From: Straminergon stramineum
Lineage: Eukaryota > Streptophyta > Bryopsida > Hypnales > Calliergonaceae
NCBI GenBank assembly: GCA_963920665.1
Contig: OY987265.1
Span: 23,875,001 to 23,939,000, forward strand
Reading direction: 5' to 3'
Length of the DNA: 64,000 bases
Of the stretch, positions 25,238 to 35,848 are shown piece after piece. The position numbers and the translations under genes are program-made. The notes beneath the pieces are model-generated. The model searched no databases and was not told where the DNA came from. It saw only the letters and a list, made by a program, of their open reading frames with translations. Within the stretch, counting starts at the first letter, position 1, and each line of letters begins with the position of its first letter.

Positions 25238-27943
25238 ATGACTTGCTTCAATTGTGGTGAGAAGGGCCACATGGCAAAGGGTTGCACCAAACCGCGGGTG
25301 AGTACTCAAAGCATGCGCACCCACTTGACAAAACACTTGCTTCATGGGGGTTTTGTGGCTAAGGCAAGTAGAACCAAAATAAAACCAAGGTTGTTATTTC
25401 TCCAAGGGACCATTGGCCAACGTGATGTTTCATTTTTGTTGGATACAAGGGCAATCCACTCGTTTATAAGTCCAAGAGCGGCGGAGGAGTTGGGCTTGCA
25501 AAAGACTAAGGCAAGCAAGCCCATCAATGTGAGGTTTGCCAAGGGTAAGCCTCACCAAACAAGCCACATTATGACGGATGTGGAGGTGAAGTGTGGAGAA
25601 TTTTCTTTTGTGGAAGACTTCACCGTATGTGACATGGATGGACTGGACTTCATCTTAGGAAATACCTTTTTGGATACATATGAGGTAGACATACGGCGGC
25701 AACCAAAGGTGAAGGTCGTCGCTAATGCGGATGGTAGGGAAATAGAGTTGGAAATAACTAGGACTCCTTCATTATTGGGGAGTCGAATCCTACTAGCTAG
25801 CATTGAGGACCTAGAGGAAAATAGGTTTTTGATTGTGATGCGGGCGGACTCACATGGAGGAATTAGCCATGGAGGTGCTAAGGGGAAGCAACCTCCAAAA
25901 TGTGTTGGTGATGTAATCCGAAAGTTTGTAGACGTACTTACTCAAGAGTTGCCCAATGAGCTACCGCCGAAGAGAGAAGTGGATCACAAGATCGAGGTAG
26001 TGCCGGGGTCGGAGCCACCGTCCAAGGCACTATATAGATTGAACCAAAGGGAGTTGGAAGAGTTGAAGAAACAACTCAAGGAGCTTTTGGCAAAGGGATA
26101 TATTCGCCAAAGCAAGTCACCTTATGGAGCACCGGTCTTGTTTGTGGACAAGAAAGATGGGAAACTCCGCATGTATGTGGATTACCGGGCTCTCAATAAG
26201 GTGACTATCAAGAACAACTATCCTTTGCCTCGAATTGATGATCTCTTTGATCGGTTGGCGAGGGCTAAGTACTATAGCCGCATTGACTTGAAATCGGGTT
26301 ACTACCAAATTCGCATTGCGGAAGGTGACATTGAGAAAACGGCTTGTAGTACAAGATATGGGTCCTATGAGTTTTTGGTCATGCCATTTGGATTGTGCAA
26401 TGGACCTTCGACTTTTACCACACTTATGAATATGATATTTCATGAGGAGCTTGATGAGTTTGTCATTGTATACATTGATGACATTTTGGTGTTTTCCAAG
26501 ACAACAGAGGAGCATGCTAGGCATCTTGAGGTCGTGCTTCAAAAACTAAGGGATAACAAGTTGTATGCAAATGGGGAGAAAAGTGAGTTTGGTTTGATGG
26601 AAATGGAGTTCTTGGGACACATTATGATGGGGTCGGGAATCAAGCCGGACAACAAAAAGGTAGAGGCAATTCAAAAGTGGAAAAGGCCTACAACCCAAAA
26701 GGGAGTTAGATCCTTTCTTGGGTTGGCCAATTATTATAGACGGTTCATTCATGACTTTTCCAAAATTGCCAAGCCTATGTCCGACTTATTGAAGAAAAAC
26801 CTTGCCATAGTGTGGACAAATGATTGTGAAAAATCATTTGAAGAACTCAAACAAAAGCTTTCTTCTCCACCAGTATTGAAGCTTCCCGAGTTTGAGAAAC
26901 CTTTTGAGGTGCACACCGATGCAAGTGACTTTGCCATTGGGGGAGTGCTCATGCAAGATGGGCGACCTATTGCGTTTGAGAGCAAAAAGCTTGATGGAAC
27001 TCAAACCAAGTGGCCAACGCATGAGAAGGAAATGTTTGCCGTGGTGCATTGTTTGAAGACATGGCAACATTACCTTAGTCTTCATAAGACCAAGGTATAT
27101 ACCGATAATGTATCTTTGAAGTACTTTGAGAACCAAGCTCGGGTGTCACCGAAGCAATTGAGGTGGTATGATACCTTGGCGCTTATGAATGTGAAGTTGA
27201 TCCACAAGCCGGGGCGTGAGAATGTAGTGCCGGATGCACTAAGTCGGAAGGAGGAGCATAGGCCAAGTAGCACCCAAATTTTGCGCATGATATATGTGGG
27301 TGAAGGGGACTTGGCTAGGAAGATAAGGGAGGCGTTTATGAAGGACCCAGAAGCTCAAAAGTTTTTGAGTGACTTGCGAAGTGGTAAGAAAGTGAAAGGA
27401 ATCCGGTTGCATGAAGGCTTGATCAAGTTCAAACAAACTAGAGTGTATGTTCCAAGCGGCAAGTTGAGGTTAACCGTGTTGAAAGAGGAACATGATAACC
27501 CCTTGGCCGGGCATAGGGGGGAGAAATCCACCATATGTTCGGTTAGCAAGAGGTTTTATTGGCCGGGGATGAAAGAAGACATTACCCATTATGTGAAGAC
27601 TTGTGTCATTTGCCAAGGCAATCGGGCATCTTATCAAATGCAAGCACGATTGTTACGACCTTTGCCTATTCCAAGTGGGCCATGGGAATGCGTTTCCATG
27701 GACTTCATCACAAGCCTTCCGATGTCACGAGGATGTGATGTGATCTTTGTGGTGGTAGATCGCTTTAGCAAGTTGGCACTCATGGAGCCAACTCAAGGGA
27801 CAGCGACCGCATTGGAGACCACGGTCTTGTTCCTCAACATGTGGTGGCGACATCACGGATTGCCAAGGGTGATTGTTTCGAATAGAGACCCTAAGTTTAC
27901 AAGTGCATTTTGGAGGCACTTGTTTCGTAAGATGTGTCCTTAA
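25238..27943 (+). CDS. Ty3/gypsy pol polyprotein, open but truncated in integrase
   Basis: A 901-codon open frame. In order: a CCHC zinc knuckle (residues 3-16, [14 protein letters not shown]); an aspartic protease with the active-site triad altered to DTR (69-71; DTG is usual); reverse transcriptase with [28 protein letters not shown] (NAP is usual) and the catalytic YIDD at 412-415; RNase H with the DAS motif at 561; the integrase zinc region with H near 759 and CVIC at 789-792; then the integrase core with Asp 822 (MDFITSLP) and Asp 884 (NRDPKF). The frame stops soon after, so the third catalytic residue (Glu) and the rest of integrase are missing. The chosen ATG is simply the first in the frame; the real protein would start in gag. 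It replicates through an RNA intermediate, but this copy is defective. Antisense open frames across it are shadows. Confidence 0.88.
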   Translation: MTCFNCGEKGHMAKGCTKPRVSTQSMRTHLTKHLLHGGFVAKASRTKIKPRLLFLQGTIGQRDVSFLLDTRAIHSFISPRAAEELGLQKTKASKPINVRFAKGKPHQTSHIMTDVEVKCGEFSFVEDFTVCDMDGLDFILGNTFLDTYEVDIRRQPKVKVVANADGREIELEITRTPSLLGSRILLASIEDLEENRFLIVMRADSHGGISHGGAKGKQPPKCVGDVIRKFVDVLTQELPNELPPKREVDHKIEVVPGSEPPSKALYRLNQRELEELKKQLKELLAKGYIRQSKSPYGAPVLFVDKKDGKLRMYVDYRALNKVTIKNNYPLPRIDDLFDRLARAKYYSRIDLKSGYYQIRIAEGDIEKTACSTRYGSYEFLVMPFGLCNGPSTFTTLMNMIFHEELDEFVIVYIDDILVFSKTTEEHARHLEVVLQKLRDNKLYANGEKSEFGLMEMEFLGHIMMGSGIKPDNKKVEAIQKWKRPTTQKGVRSFLGLANYYRRFIHDFSKIAKPMSDLLKKNLAIVWTNDCEKSFEELKQKLSSPPVLKLPEFEKPFEVHTDASDFAIGGVLMQDGRPIAFESKKLDGTQTKWPTHEKEMFAVVHCLKTWQHYLSLHKTKVYTDNVSLKYFENQARVSPKQLRWYDTLALMNVKLIHKPGRENVVPDALSRKEEHRPSSTQILRMIYVGEGDLARKIREAFMKDPEAQKFLSDLRSGKKVKGIRLHEGLIKFKQTRVYVPSGKLRLTVLKEEHDNPLAGHRGEKSTICSVSKRFYWPGMKEDITHYVKTCVICQGNRASYQMQARLLRPLPIPSGPWECVSMDFITSLPMSRGCDVIFVVVDRFSKLALMEPTQGTATALETTVLFLNMWWRHHGLPRVIVSNRDPKFTSAFWRHLFRKMCP

Positions 27944-29000
27944 TTAGCCTCATAAGTAGAAACAAGGGTAGCTGGGCCACCTTTAGGATGTAAGAGGAAT
28001 AGTATAGAAGGAAAAGAAGAGGGAGGGAAAGAAATATAAGGAAGTCAACAAGTAAAACTTTGTATTAACTTACTACATTATTAAAATGGCGGCCTATTGC
28101 GTCATATCAAGGGCGGTCATGGCGGAGGAAGAGGAAATCCTGGGAGGTACAATCAATGAAATTAGCTCCAAGGTATGATCCCCCCCCCTAAATCTTTTCA
28201 ATTCGCCTAATTAGTAGTTACTAACACTAGCCGAGGCCTATCCCTAAGTCAGACGTCAAAGTATAGAGGTTAGGTCATTTTTGAATCTAGAACCTTAGAG
28301 AAGAGGTTCGTAGCTTTCTAAAAACCTAAGGCACGCCCAAATCGAAGTAGAAACAAGAAAGTTATCACCGGATGAAGGTTAGGACTTAATTCGGATGAAA
28401 AATAGTTAAACATAAAATTTGGGGACAAATTGAGGGAATTAGGGAGAGGCTATCAATTAGAGTCTAGGGCGAAAGAAAGAGTTGATTCCGATTTGTAGAC
28501 TAGAAGGAATTAACAGATGAAGTTTTAAGCGTTGGCTAGCGATCAAACTTCATCCATCAAGAACTTTTAGTAGGAATGTCGGATTAGCAAGTGTCTTACC
28601 AATCTGGAAAGCTTAAGTTAGGGGCTACAAGGAAGAAATATAAAATTTTTTAAGAATAGTAAATAGGTAGAAGTTCACCCAAAATTTGAACACTAAGGAA
28701 AAACAAAACAAACTTAGAAGGTTGAAGTCAAGTAGGGGAGTTAGGACCATAGGCATGTACAGTAGGTTAACCCCTAACTAACCCGTCGACCATATATGGT
28801 CGATCTGAAACTTTAGACCCAATTTTATGCGGGTAGTTAAATTCCTATGACCGGTCTAAAAATATTTTAGGCAATTTTGAGGGTTAACTATGAAAAACTT
28901 TCATTTTTCTTTGAGAAAAGTACATATTCAATTATTGAGAGGTCTTCAAAGGCATATGTGTATTGAAAGTGTAGTGTAAAGCTTGCTAATTTTACTTCAT
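27930..29000 (+). mobile_element. Large LTR retroelement, copy 1 (distal part resuming after the gypsy insert)
   Basis: From about 27,930 the sequence aligns, in reverse, with 31,200 down to about 30,100. Shared blocks include ggtagctgggccacctt (27,968 against 31,130-31,145), attaaaatggcgg (28,081, against cattttaat at 31.03), gctccaaggtatga (28,165 against 30.95) and ctaaggcacgcc (28,327 against 30.79). This is the sequence expected to follow the purine-rich tract at 22.8 kb, so copy 1 is split by the gypsy element. No protein family is recognised. Confidence 0.6.
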
Positions 29001-30050
29001 TTCCTGGCATTATGCAAAGCTTGGCAATTTCATTTGATTTGAAATCTAAGAAATTGTACTTATCCATTTGCTTTGAGAATGTTCCCAATGAAAAGTTTAA
29101 AGTCTTTTCATGATTTTCACCATTGAAAATTTCAGCATGCAAGTATTTATTTGAAGCTATTTGCAATTTCTACCTATAAACAAAAATTACATTTCAACAA
29201 TTACAAGGTGGATTGTGTAATGAGTTTGATGTCTTTTCATGTGAAATTAAGTTTTTTGGAAGTTCATTTTAGTGTGCTAACACTCTTGGAAGTTGGTCAT
29301 GTTACCTCCAGTCCCAAAGAACATATATATGCAAATTTTTGAAACATTGTGGACAAAGACAATGTACTAAAAATAGAAAATGTATATTTCCCTTTGTATA
29401 ATCTCACAACTCCTAGGAGATTTTGCACTCAAAATTTGTGTGCATACTAATAAACAAGCTCTATTAATATCTATATGGTTAGATTTGGAAAAAAACATAA
29501 TTTGCTTCATTGAGGATAATTACAAGCCAATGTGTTTTTTTCATAGTCAAAACACACTTGAAAAGGCTTGGGCATTTAGGGGTTAAGAAGAGCTCACAAA
29601 AAACCCTCAATTAGGAAAAAAATTGAAAAAAACCAAGAAGATAAAGGAGGAAGTTTAGCTTAGGATTGGATGAATAATTCATATAAGTTTTCAATTAGGA
29701 CCAAATTACAGAATATGGTAGTGAAAAGTCGTTTAAACCACTCTAAGAAATTTCATGTCATTCTAAATTAGGGAACTAGATCTAAATGGTGGATGAAGTT
29801 TGATGAACCGAGTAGCGATCAAACTTCATCCACCTATAACTTGGGTTGGGAGAGTCGGATAGGGTCAAGTTTTATGTTTTTAGAAAGGAAAAGGAATGAT
29901 CTAGAAGGATTTGAGGTTATTTCCTCCCTGATGTGAGCAACACCAAAAATCTTAGCGACCTCATCCATTTGGCCAACCGTTGACTTTGGATGTAGATTGA
30001 GTGATTTTTGCACATTTGGGCACATTTAGGCACTTAGAAAAAAGAGGCAT
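29000..30050. other. Spacer between the two inverted element copies
   Basis: This is AT-rich. It has open frames of 60-90 codons without family motifs. From about 29,750 it begins a local inverted repeat with 30,200-30,480 (gatgaagtttga...cgagtagcgatcaaacttcatcc at 29,790, mirrored near 30,418). Confidence 0.4.
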
Positions 30051-31559
30051 TTCTTAGAAGGCACAATGGACTACACTTAGACACATGTGAGCGCCAAATT
30101 ACTGACCCTTGGTAATTCGCGAACACAACCAAGTTCTGGGTTTCAGCTAAGTGATTCCTACCTTTGGGTATCTAAGCGTGGTCCATTGAGCCTTCCAATC
30201 AATGGATCTTTTTACTAAGTGCTTAAGTGACCCCAAATTGCAAGATTCACTTAATCTATTTCCAAGGCTTTTCTCGACGAATAGATGGCTTGCTATATAA
30301 TCTATATGGGACCTATGTCAGGGCAAAACTAACCAAGGAAACCTCTAGTTTCTCTTGTGCCATTTCTAAAAACATAAAACTCGACCCTATCCGATCTTCC
30401 TATCCTATGTTATGGGTGGATGAAGTTTGACCGCTACTCGGTTCCTCAAACTTCGTTCATCGATTGCACCTAGCTCCCCAATTCAGAAAGACCCGAAATT
30501 TTTAAGGATGGGTAACCAAAATTGATCCTACCTATATCTGGAGTTGGGCCCTGGTCGAGGATTCCTTCAAAATTTTCATCCAAGCCTTGCCTAAACTTCA
30601 TCCGCTAATTTATCCTAACCCATACTTTGGAATTAACTTTTCTTTTCGACCTTGGACCCTCATTAGTAGCCTCCTCCTAACCTACTTATCTCTCTGTCAA
30701 ATTCGGAGTTTAGCTATTCTTCATCCAATGTGACCCTAAACTTCATCCGGCAATAACTTTCTCAATTTTTACCCGATTTAGGCGTGCCTTAGGGTTTTGG
30801 AAAGCTACGGCCTTCTTCTTTAAGTTTATATCCCTGGAAATGACCTGAACTACAATCCTAAGGGTCTGACCAAGGGGTAGGCCTCGGGCCAAGTCACTAG
30901 TCTCTAATTAGGGACCTAGGGAAAGTTTGAAAAGGGTTAACTCATACCTTGGAACTTGAGTCGTTGATTGCAGCCACCGGAAGCTCTACCTCCTCCACCA
31001 TGAACTTCCATGCCGTGAGACAACGAACCACCATTTTAATCATAAAATAAATTGGTACAAGGATTTAATTGTTGATTTTTATCCTATATCTTTCCTCCTC
31101 CCTTCTTTTCTTTCCTCCCACACTCTAAGGTGGCCCAGCTACCCTTTCTCCTACCTACAAAGCTAACCTAAAGGACATGTTCTACCATTCCCCAAGGTTG
31201 AGCTACTTCATATGTTCTGCGCCTTACGTCCTATACTTACGTCTTACACTTAATCTCATGGTGATTACCTACTTCTAATCTGAGGGCCTAAGTAAGTCTT
31301 CAGGATTTCACCCTATCTTATCTACCTTCACCCTCCTCCTTCAAGTTGTCTTCCCCTTGTCGTTTCTCCTCATTCTTCCGACCTTCCGTCATCTTCACTC
31401 CTTCCTTCTTTACTTGTTTTTACTACCTTGGTGAGGTTTATAGGAGACGGGAAGTTGGATTCCCTATCCCAAGGGCTATATTAGAGTAATAGGGTCCTTG
31501 AGTGGTGTCTTCTTTCTCCCCTTTGCCTTAGCTTGCTAATTTTTCTTTCCCTTCTCCCC

Positions 31560-31930
31560 TTACTGCAACTACTGGCCCCCCGACTTGGGCACCCTTATTG
31601 GACTCCCCTCTCTCACTCTTAATTTCTAATCCCCACTCCTTGGCCCTTAATCACCGAACTCCTTATCTTAATTCCCGATCCCCCTTCTCTTAATCCTCGA
31701 CCCCCTCTTCCTTTTCTTAATTTCTAATCTCCTCCCTGGCCCTGATCTTCACTCCGTGTCTTAATTTCGAACCCCCTCCCTGGCCCTAATCCCCACTTTC
31801 TATTTTAATTTCGGACCCTCTTTCCCCTCTCCCACACTTTGAATCCCCTTCTTTGGCCCTCATCTCCACTCCCTGCCTTAATTTCAGACCCCCTCCCCCC
31901 CGTAGTATCCGGCCTCTACTGCCAGTTGTA
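31560..31930 (+). repeat. Degenerate pyrimidine-rich tandem repeats (~60 bp)
   Basis: Phrases close to cttaatttcgaaccccctcc and tggccctaatccccactcc alternate along the stretch at about 60-base spacing with much variation. The counterpart in copy 1 is the shorter purine-rich tract near 22.46-22.56 kb. Confidence 0.5.
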
Positions 31931-32244
31931 CCCAGCCCAACTACTAGCGATACCCAGGTATCAGGTCTGAGATGCTAGGGTTGCCTGCCCTTGTCCAATT
32001 TTTATGCTAACTTCTAAGGGCTTTGGAAAATCATGCCTAGGGTTAGTATATGGTGACCTAGGTTCATGGGGGTGAGGGCCCCTCTTCTACTCTTCCCTAG
32101 CTATCTTACATGTTCATCTTAACCTCTAACTCCTAGTTTTTTTTGAGGGGGGGTTAAACCTTGGCTGGTTCCCAACGCGTTTTGGGAACTAAACCTTGTG
32201 GGGTAAGGGGCCATGTGGTCTCACAGTCCACCCTTGAGGTGGTT

Positions 32245-32492
32245 TTAACACACCACTAAGACTTTTTATCCTACGTGGGTTCAAAGCTTTGCCGTCGTTC
32301 CTTCTCTTAACACACCATTAAGACTTTTTATCCCAAGGGCATTCAAAGCTTCGTTGTCGTTCCTTCTTTTAATACACCACTAAGACTTTTTTTCCAAATG
32401 GGGTTCAAGGCTTCACCGTCGTTCCTTCTCTTAACACGTCACTATGACTTTTTTATCCTACATGGCCTTGAAGCTTTGCCATATGGGTGGGA
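32245..32492 (+). repeat. 62-bp tandem repeat, 4 copies
   Basis: Units begin ttaacacacc(a)ctaagac at 32,245, 32,307, 32,369 and 32,431, an exact 62-base period. Each contains a ttcaaagcttcgccgtcgtt-like block. The fourth unit decays at its end. In copy 1 the same unit occurs about twice, in reverse (21.96-22.10 kb). Confidence 0.85.
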
Positions 32493-32542
32493 CCCACTAC
32501 CTTCACACCCTCATGTCTCTCACCAAAGAATACCACATCACC

Positions 32543-33933
32543 GTTGTTGTATTGTAAATGTGTTCATTATGTGAAAATGCATAATTGTTTGTTAAATTGG
32601 AGGATTTTTTTTCTAAAGTTTTAAGAAACAAATGGGGTTATACTCCACTTGAACTCTTTTTTTTTACCTCTATTTCACAAACATTTAGTTCTTTGATTTC
32701 TATACTAGAAGATATTTTAATATGTTAGTTAGTTAGTTTGAAGTTGTAAAAACAAAAGGTAAAGCTTGTTTTACCTTTTTTCTTATTTTTCTTTTTCTTT
32801 TTAATGGATTAGAAATCCACGTAGATAATATGGATAGACTTATCGGGAATAGGAAGTGGCTCATGTGGGTATTATGGCCCATGTGGCATCTTAGTGGCCA
32901 AAATCCACTAACTTAGGTGGATGGCATGGAGGTTGAGGATCATCTTCTTCCTCTTCCTTGTTTGCTTAGGGAAGCCGTTACTTTGGGAGGGGATATCACT
33001 TTGTACATGGAGAGTTTGGTAATGAAATTTTGAGAGCTTGTGTATCTTTTTTTTTTTTCCAAAAAGCTATCACTCATGAAGTTTGGAGTTAGTATGTGTA
33101 AGTTATGAGTTTGGGAGTGAAGTATTGTGAAGTGTTGTGAAGCTACCTCAAACTTTTAAGAGAGTGAGCTTTGAAAGGCTATGAAATGTGGACAATACTT
33201 TTTGTTTGAGTGAAACTTGGGGAGCTTGTAAATATTCATGTTAGCTTTTCAAAATGAGTTTATTTTCTTAATTTGGAGGTAGTATGAGAAAGTTATGGGC
33301 TTGAGAGTGAAAGGGTGAAGGGATACTTTCGGGTTTCCAAGTGAGTGAGTTTTGAAAGGCTATGAAATGTGAACAGTACTTTATGTTTGAGTGACACTTA
33401 CGGAGCTTGTAGATGTTCATGTTAGCTTTCCAAAATGGGTTTATTTTCTTTATTTGGAGGTAATATGTGAAAGTTATGGGCTTGAGAGTGAAGTATAGTT
33501 GAGTTGCTTTTGAGTTGGGAAGGGTAAACTTTGACCGACCATAAAAGTCGGACAGTATCTTAGTTTTGAGTGAATTTTGGAGAGATTGTAGAACTTTTTG
33601 TTAGCTTTTTAAAGGCATATCACACTCTTAGTTTGGAGTTGTATAGCGAACATGGCACTTAATAAACTATCAGACACTTCTTCGAGGGGAGTTCATGTAG
33701 GATATGACTTTGTTTCTACAATTTTTTACCATACATGGGGGTATATTGAGACTCCATGACATCTTTGGAGGGGTGTATGGAAGAGTGATAGTATTTTGGT
33801 TCATATGGCATCATTGGGGGATTTATTATTATGTTTGTGACTTTGGTTACGGGATCTTCCATTATTTGAACCACATCTAGTTGCAGCTAGAAGCCCTGCG
33901 TTTTCCCAAGCCAAGGCCTCTCTACTCGACAAC
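32543..33933 (+). repeat. Left arm of a 1,391-bp near-perfect inverted repeat
   Basis: The arm pairs with 34,458-35,848, which has the same length. I saw one mismatch (ctttttgttag here against the complement of ctaaaaaaaag there). The arm contains about four ~180-bp subunits (near 33,034, 33,222, 33,412 and 33,582) built on gagcttgta...gttagctttcaaaatg...atttggagg...gttatgggcttgagagtgaa. No protein-coding frame is seen. Its outer end abuts minus-strand LTR-element sequence. Confidence 0.9.
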
Positions 33934-34330
33934 GGCTTACTAGAAGTTGTGTGTGTTTATCCTTCAGAGACCCTTTTGGTCCGCTCTCCTTGTTTTATTA
34001 TATACTAATCCTAGAGCACTNNNNNNNNNNNNNNNNNNNNNNNNNNNNNNNNNNNNNNNNNNNNNNNNNNNNNNNNNNNNNNNNNNNNNNNNNNNNNNNN
34101 NNNNNNNNNNNNNNNNNNNNNNNNNNNNNNNNNNNNNNNNNNNNNNNNNNNNNNNNNNNNNNNNNNNNNNNNNNNNNNNNNNNNNNNNNNNNNNNNNNNN
34201 NNNNNNNNNNNNNNNNNNNNCCAAGGCCTCTCTACTCGACAACGGCTTACTAGAAGTTGTGTGTGTTTATCCTTCAGAGACCCTTTTGGTCCGCTCTCCT
34301 TGTTTTATTATATACTAATCCTAGAGCACT
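33911..34330. other. Assembly gap of 200 N flanked by an identical 110-bp sequence
   Basis: N's run from 34,021 to 34,220. The 110 bases before the gap (33,911-34,020) are identical to the 110 bases after it (34,221-34,330). The simplest reading is that two contig ends overlap and the gap does not exist. If so, the spacer between the palindrome arms is about 214 bp. Open frames running through the N's are meaningless. Confidence 0.9.
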
Positions 34331-34457
34331 CTCCCCATATGATTGGCGATGACGCTTTGGAGGGCCTTTAGTTCGAGTCATTTATATTACTAACCCGTGT
34401 TGCTAGTCCTTTAGGTGCCAAAGGTCCCTTTCTCTTCTTTTGTCTTCTTTCACTAAT
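34331..34457 (+). mobile_element. LTR fragment in the loop of the palindrome
   Basis: Together with 33,960-34,020 this resembles 21,760-21,900 of copy 1 in the same (+) orientation: actaatcctagag, ccccatatga, cgatgac(g/a)ctttggagg. The loop therefore carries LTR sequence facing opposite to the minus-strand copy that surrounds it. Confidence 0.6.
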
Positions 34458-35848
34458 GTTGTCGAGTAGAGAGGCCTTGGCTTGGGAAAACGCAGGGCTT
34501 CTAGCTGCAACTAGATGTGGTTCAAATAATGGAAGATCCCGTAACCAAAGTCACAAACATAATAATAAATCCCCCAATGATGCCATATGAACCAAAATAC
34601 TATCACTCTTCCATACACCCCTCCAAAGATGTCATGGAGTCTCAATATACCCCCATGTATGGTAAAAAATTGTAGAAACAAAGTCATATCCTACATGAAC
34701 TCCCCTCGAAGAAGTGTCTGATAGTTTATTAAGTGCCATGTTCGCTATACAACTCCAAACTAAGAGTGTGATATGCCTTTAAAAAGCTAAAAAAAAGTTC
34801 TACAATCTCTCCAAAATTCACTCAAAACTAAGATACTGTCCGACTTTTATGGTCGGTCAAAGTTTACCCTTCCCAACTCAAAAGCAACTCAACTATACTT
34901 CACTCTCAAGCCCATAACTTTCACATATTACCTCCAAATAAAGAAAATAAACCCATTTTGGAAAGCTAACATGAACATCTACAAGCTCCGTAAGTGTCAC
35001 TCAAACATAAAGTACTGTTCACATTTCATAGCCTTTCAAAACTCACTCACTTGGAAACCCGAAAGTATCCCTTCACCCTTTCACTCTCAAGCCCATAACT
35101 TTCTCATACTACCTCCAAATTAAGAAAATAAACTCATTTTGAAAAGCTAACATGAATATTTACAAGCTCCCCAAGTTTCACTCAAACAAAAAGTATTGTC
35201 CACATTTCATAGCCTTTCAAAGCTCACTCTCTTAAAAGTTTGAGGTAGCTTCACAACACTTCACAATACTTCACTCCCAAACTCATAACTTACACATACT
35301 AACTCCAAACTTCATGAGTGATAGCTTTTTGGAAAAAAAAAAAAGATACACAAGCTCTCAAAATTTCATTACCAAACTCTCCATGTACAAAGTGATATCC
35401 CCTCCCAAAGTAACGGCTTCCCTAAGCAAACAAGGAAGAGGAAGAAGATGATCCTCAACCTCCATGCCATCCACCTAAGTTAGTGGATTTTGGCCACTAA
35501 GATGCCACATGGGCCATAATACCCACATGAGCCACTTCCTATTCCCGATAAGTCTATCCATATTATCTACGTGGATTTCTAATCCATTAAAAAGAAAAAG
35601 AAAAATAAGAAAAAAGGTAAAACAAGCTTTACCTTTTGTTTTTACAACTTCAAACTAACTAACTAACATATTAAAATATCTTCTAGTATAGAAATCAAAG
35701 AACTAAATGTTTGTGAAATAGAGGTAAAAAAAAAGAGTTCAAGTGGAGTATAACCCCATTTGTTTCTTAAAACTTTAGAAAAAAAATCCTCCAATTTAAC
35801 AAACAATTATGCATTTTCACATAATGAACACATTTACAATACAACAAC
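34458..35848 (-). repeat. Right arm of the 1,391-bp inverted repeat
   Basis: This is the reverse complement of 32,543-33,933 with one difference noted. Its outer end joins the minus-strand LTR U3 at 35,849. Confidence 0.9.

Larger units (their letters stand above)
30050..32542 (-). mobile_element. Large LTR retroelement, copy 2 (distal part), minus strand
   Basis: Read on the minus strand this continues copy 2: the 62-bp repeat array (32,492-32,245), a ggaaccagccaaggtttaac block, then a long purine-rich tract (pyrimidine-rich on +, about 31,930-31,300), then the gggccacc block (31,145) and the region parallel to 27.93-28.6 kb. No coding region is recognised. Confidence 0.55.

Noticed and set aside
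25342..27919. Many antisense frames across the gypsy pol
   Set aside because: They are shadows of the strongly coding + strand and show no protein motifs.
32245..32492. CRISPR-like spacing of repeats
   Set aside because: The units are contiguous with no unique spacers, in a plant LTR element.
33947..34318. Three frames running through the N's
   Set aside because: The unknown bases were read as open; no coding evidence.
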